Positions 61,925 to 64,000 of a DNA stretch of 64,000 bases are shown here, piece after piece. The stretch lies in contig NZ_WWFG01000002.1 in the NCBI RefSeq assembly GCF_026127265.1, positions 2,852,001 through 2,916,000 of the forward strand, written 5' to 3'. The position numbers and the translations under genes were made by a program. Each line of letters opens with the position of its first letter. Position 1 is the first letter of the stretch. The notes beneath the pieces are model-generated. The model was not told the origin of the DNA, made no database searches, and worked only from the letters and a program-made list of their open reading frames with translations. The stretch is from Nostoc sp. KVJ3 (lineage in GTDB: Bacteria; Cyanobacteriota; Cyanobacteriia; Cyanobacteriales; Nostocaceae).

Positions 61925-62918
61925 ATTCAAGCCTCTGCGGGGGAATTCCAAACGAAGAATCCCCACAAAGGAATTTATTGAGAAGTCTCTTGTCAGGCTT
62001 CTAACCATTAAAGCTTTTGGGTTGCAAACTTTTCTGTTTTTAGATTTTTTATAAATTGAATTTTGAAGTAGAGGGAAAGCAACCGTCAGAGTCAATAGTC
62101 AAAATCAATATTGACTGTTGACTATTCATTTTTAGCAATATCAAGGTTTTAAGAATAACTTGCCAATATTAGAGGCATAGTTATAGGTGAAGATAGTTTA
62201 AAAATTAAAATTTGATATCACAACCTACCAAACATCCTTTTAAAGGCTAATTCACGTATATACACTTAATTAAATCAAAATATATTACAAAATTTCACTT
62301 AATACATTTTGCTAAGGTTTGTCCCTCCCTAAGCATTCATTAACTACCCCGCCCTACAACGTTATCGGGCGGGGTTTCTACATCCCCACCCTGCTATGGC
62401 TGAGGGTGGGAAATTCCGCCGAATCGGTTAAAAATGAGGAAATTAAACCCATTTTAAGAAAGTTTGGGTTATTTTCAGGGAAAAATAGCATTAACACCAA
62501 GCGGATTGAAATTTAACAACAGATTGCATTTTAGAGTCTTGAAACTTATACAGGTAAAATAAAGTCTAATATTGAGTTAAATTAGATTCGTTCCTCGGCT
62601 TGGGTACAAAATATCAGATTTCCCTAACCCCTATCCATGCAAAAGTCTATTCTCACAACTCCAGACAGATTTTTGTTCTCATTTAAAAAACATAACTTTA
62701 CAAAAAGTTAAAAATAACAGAATTGTCCAAAACGTATCACAGATAAGGGTTGGGGGTATTTTGTAATTAACAGCAAAACACCAATGTAAAAGTTTTTGCA
62801 TAATTTTAGTGAATTAAGACGTAATAAAAGTGGAATCACTGAGATATTTTCATGAGTTTCATGAAATTAGGGGCAGCTGCCAGTTCAACAATTAGGTGAG
62901 ATAAATGTGGGGGTTGTG
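61925..62918. other. Long spacer with two adjacent hairpins
   Basis: About 1 kb without an intact gene. At 62347-62374 CCCCGCCC/GGGCGGGG, and at about 62386-62410 CCCACCCT/AGGGTGGG, followed by AATTCCGCCGAATCGGTTAA. The pair resembles the end structures of IS200/IS605-like elements. AATAGTCAA/TTGACTATT arms also occur at about 62093-62127. The remainder is AT-rich and likely contains the promoter of the downstream gene. Confidence 0.5.
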
Positions 62919-64000
62919 ATGCAAACTTCAAAATTGAGTTTCGAGGAGCGCAATCTCGCTATGACAAAGGATGTAGAAAAACTGGCTCTAGATTGGCAAA
63001 AGCGCTTGGCTGCTGAATGTCCAGAGCAAAATGAGACTGCTAGACAAAGTATTATTCTCTGGCTTTTAGGATCTGACTCAAAACGGTTTGATCTGTTGAA
63101 CCCTAAAGAACTAGATATCGCTAAACAAGCGATGGAATATCGCTGGAGGATTTTACGTCAACGCTACTTAGGATTTGGGCGAGAACGTGCTTATCGCAAC
63201 TTGATAATGCGACTGGGTAGTTTAGTGACATTACGGAATAAGATTCAGACTTGGGTTTCCCTCAGCCGCGATCGCCAGCGCAGTGTCATGGATGTATTGC
63301 AAGAAGTACTCCAAGAATTACTGCAAACTGATGCCTATATGCAGCAACAAATGGCTGACCTTGCCAAATATACAACCGATCGACGATTGGGAGATGCTCT
63401 GCTATTTGCCAGCATAGAAGAATATTGTCTGCGACCAGTACGCAATCAACCCCTATTAGCTTATCGGTTTGTAAATTACTTGCGTCGCACTCAGCGCGGT
63501 GGCTTAACCCAAGTGCCGAGCCGTGACTTGATTAGACTGGTTTCGGAGGAAGTTCTCACCGACGACAGTGATAATCGAGTTAACTTAGTCGATAGTCAGG
63601 CGATCGCAGAATATCAAGAAACACAACAACTAGAAGAACAACTTGCACTGCGTCAGTCAGTCCAAAAAGAATTTGAAAATTATTTACAAGAAAATCTAGG
63701 TACAGAAGCAGTCGAGTGGTTACGTCTGTATTTGCAAGGCAAATCCCAGGAAGATATTGCCCAAAAACTGAATAAGCAGACTAAAGAAGTCTACCGTCTA
63801 CGAGAAAAAATTAGTTATCACGCCGTGCGTGTTTTTGCCCTCAAGGGGAAACCAGAGCTAGTAGACAGTTGGCTCTCGATTTCCTTGCAAGAACATAACT
63901 TAGGCTTAATGCAAAGCCAATGGCAACAACTTGATGAAAAATTGACTCCTCTAGGACGGCAGATTCTAGATTTGCGGAAAGCGGGTAACTCAATAGAAGC
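62919..64000 (+). CDS. HetZ-related protein, 3' end outside the window
   Basis: An open frame of 360 codons with no stop before the window end. It starts at ATG 62919 (MQTSKLSFEERNLAMTKDVE). Segments such as RQRYLGFGRERAYRNLIMRL, LRNKIQTWVSLSRDRQRSVM, EEYCLRPVRNQPLLAYRFVN and LRLYLQGKSQEDIAQKLNKQ place it with the HetZ-like helix-turn-helix proteins of filamentous cyanobacteria; the last segment looks like a DNA-binding helix pair. HetZ itself acts early in heterocyst commitment. This looks like a paralogue rather than HetZ; the exact type is uncertain. Confidence 0.7.
   Translation, partial: MQTSKLSFEERNLAMTKDVEKLALDWQKRLAAECPEQNETARQSIILWLLGSDSKRFDLLNPKELDIAKQAMEYRWRILRQRYLGFGRERAYRNLIMRLGSLVTLRNKIQTWVSLSRDRQRSVMDVLQEVLQELLQTDAYMQQQMADLAKYTTDRRLGDALLFASIEEYCLRPVRNQPLLAYRFVNYLRRTQRGGLTQVPSRDLIRLVSEEVLTDDSDNRVNLVDSQAIAEYQETQQLEEQLALRQSVQKEFENYLQENLGTEAVEWLRLYLQGKSQEDIAQKLNKQTKEVYRLREKISYHAVRVFALKGKPELVDSWLSISLQEHNLGLMQSQWQQLDEKLTPLGRQILDLRKAGNSIE

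Noticed and set aside
62319..62516. 65-codon plus-strand frame after ccmK4
   Set aside because: Spans the twin hairpins; composition is that of structured non-coding DNA.

Overview
The window looks like chromosome of a filamentous, probably heterocyst-forming cyanobacterium of the Nostoc/Anabaena type. The evidence is a set of photosystem genes (psbEFLJ, psaI, rubA, ycf48, ndhCKJ), carboxysome shell genes, a HetZ-type gene at the right edge, very many HIP1 octamers (GCGATCGC), and intergenic G-rich/C-rich repeats and palindromes typical of Nostoc. No species can be named from sequence alone.

Layout. 1-7 kb: coiled-coil protein, rpsF, a fumarylacetoacetase-family enzyme, a Tic20-like membrane protein, and a 1045-residue protein carrying five 40-residue repeats. 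7-12 kb: a photosynthesis block with psaI facing rubA-ycf48-psbEFLJ, then ndhCKJ. 12-20 kb: a glutathione transferase, a cation/proton antiporter, metH and a glycosyltransferase. 20-25 kb: the translation and secretion cluster rplS-trnW-secE-nusG-rplK-rplA-(L10 leader)-rplJ-rplL, with an IS200/IS605 relic between trnW and secE. 25-34 kb: a secreted SHOCT-like protein, then a five-gene minus-strand operon (trypco1, trypsin-like protease, EAD-ATPase, TPR-ATPase, radical SAM/SPASM enzyme). 35-44 kb: acyl-ACP synthetase, YlqD, pyruvate dehydrogenase E2, a one-chain BsuBI/PstI-type restriction-modification protein, and rtcB. 44-53 kb: a broken methyltransferase gene, a HAD phosphatase, an unusual tRNA-Ala(CGC), an IS630 scrap, lysA-cdaA-uppS, rimI and clpC. 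53-64 kb: ParDE, a small gene with an aspartic-protease-like partner, a PMT-type glycosyltransferase, a CYP110-like P450, a ParA plus coiled-coil pair resembling McdAB, a hydrolase, ccmK3-ccmK4, and a partial HetZ-related gene.

The most interesting system is the 26.4-34.0 kb operon. The protease carries two tandem ~73-residue modules, and the next gene's ATPase starts with the same module. This suggests docking between an ATPase switch and a protease effector, as in the NTP-dependent conflict systems described for multicellular bacteria. A frameshifted third module lies just behind the protease stop codon. The last gene is a radical SAM/SPASM enzyme with a cysteine-rich N-terminus and a region that could be a PqqD-like peptide-binding domain. 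Together they suggest a protease-based defence or cell-suicide system combined with peptide modification. Other points of note are the fused restriction-modification protein, the McdAB-like pair near ccmK3K4, the tRNA with HIP1 in its anticodon arm, and a rich set of MITE-like elements.
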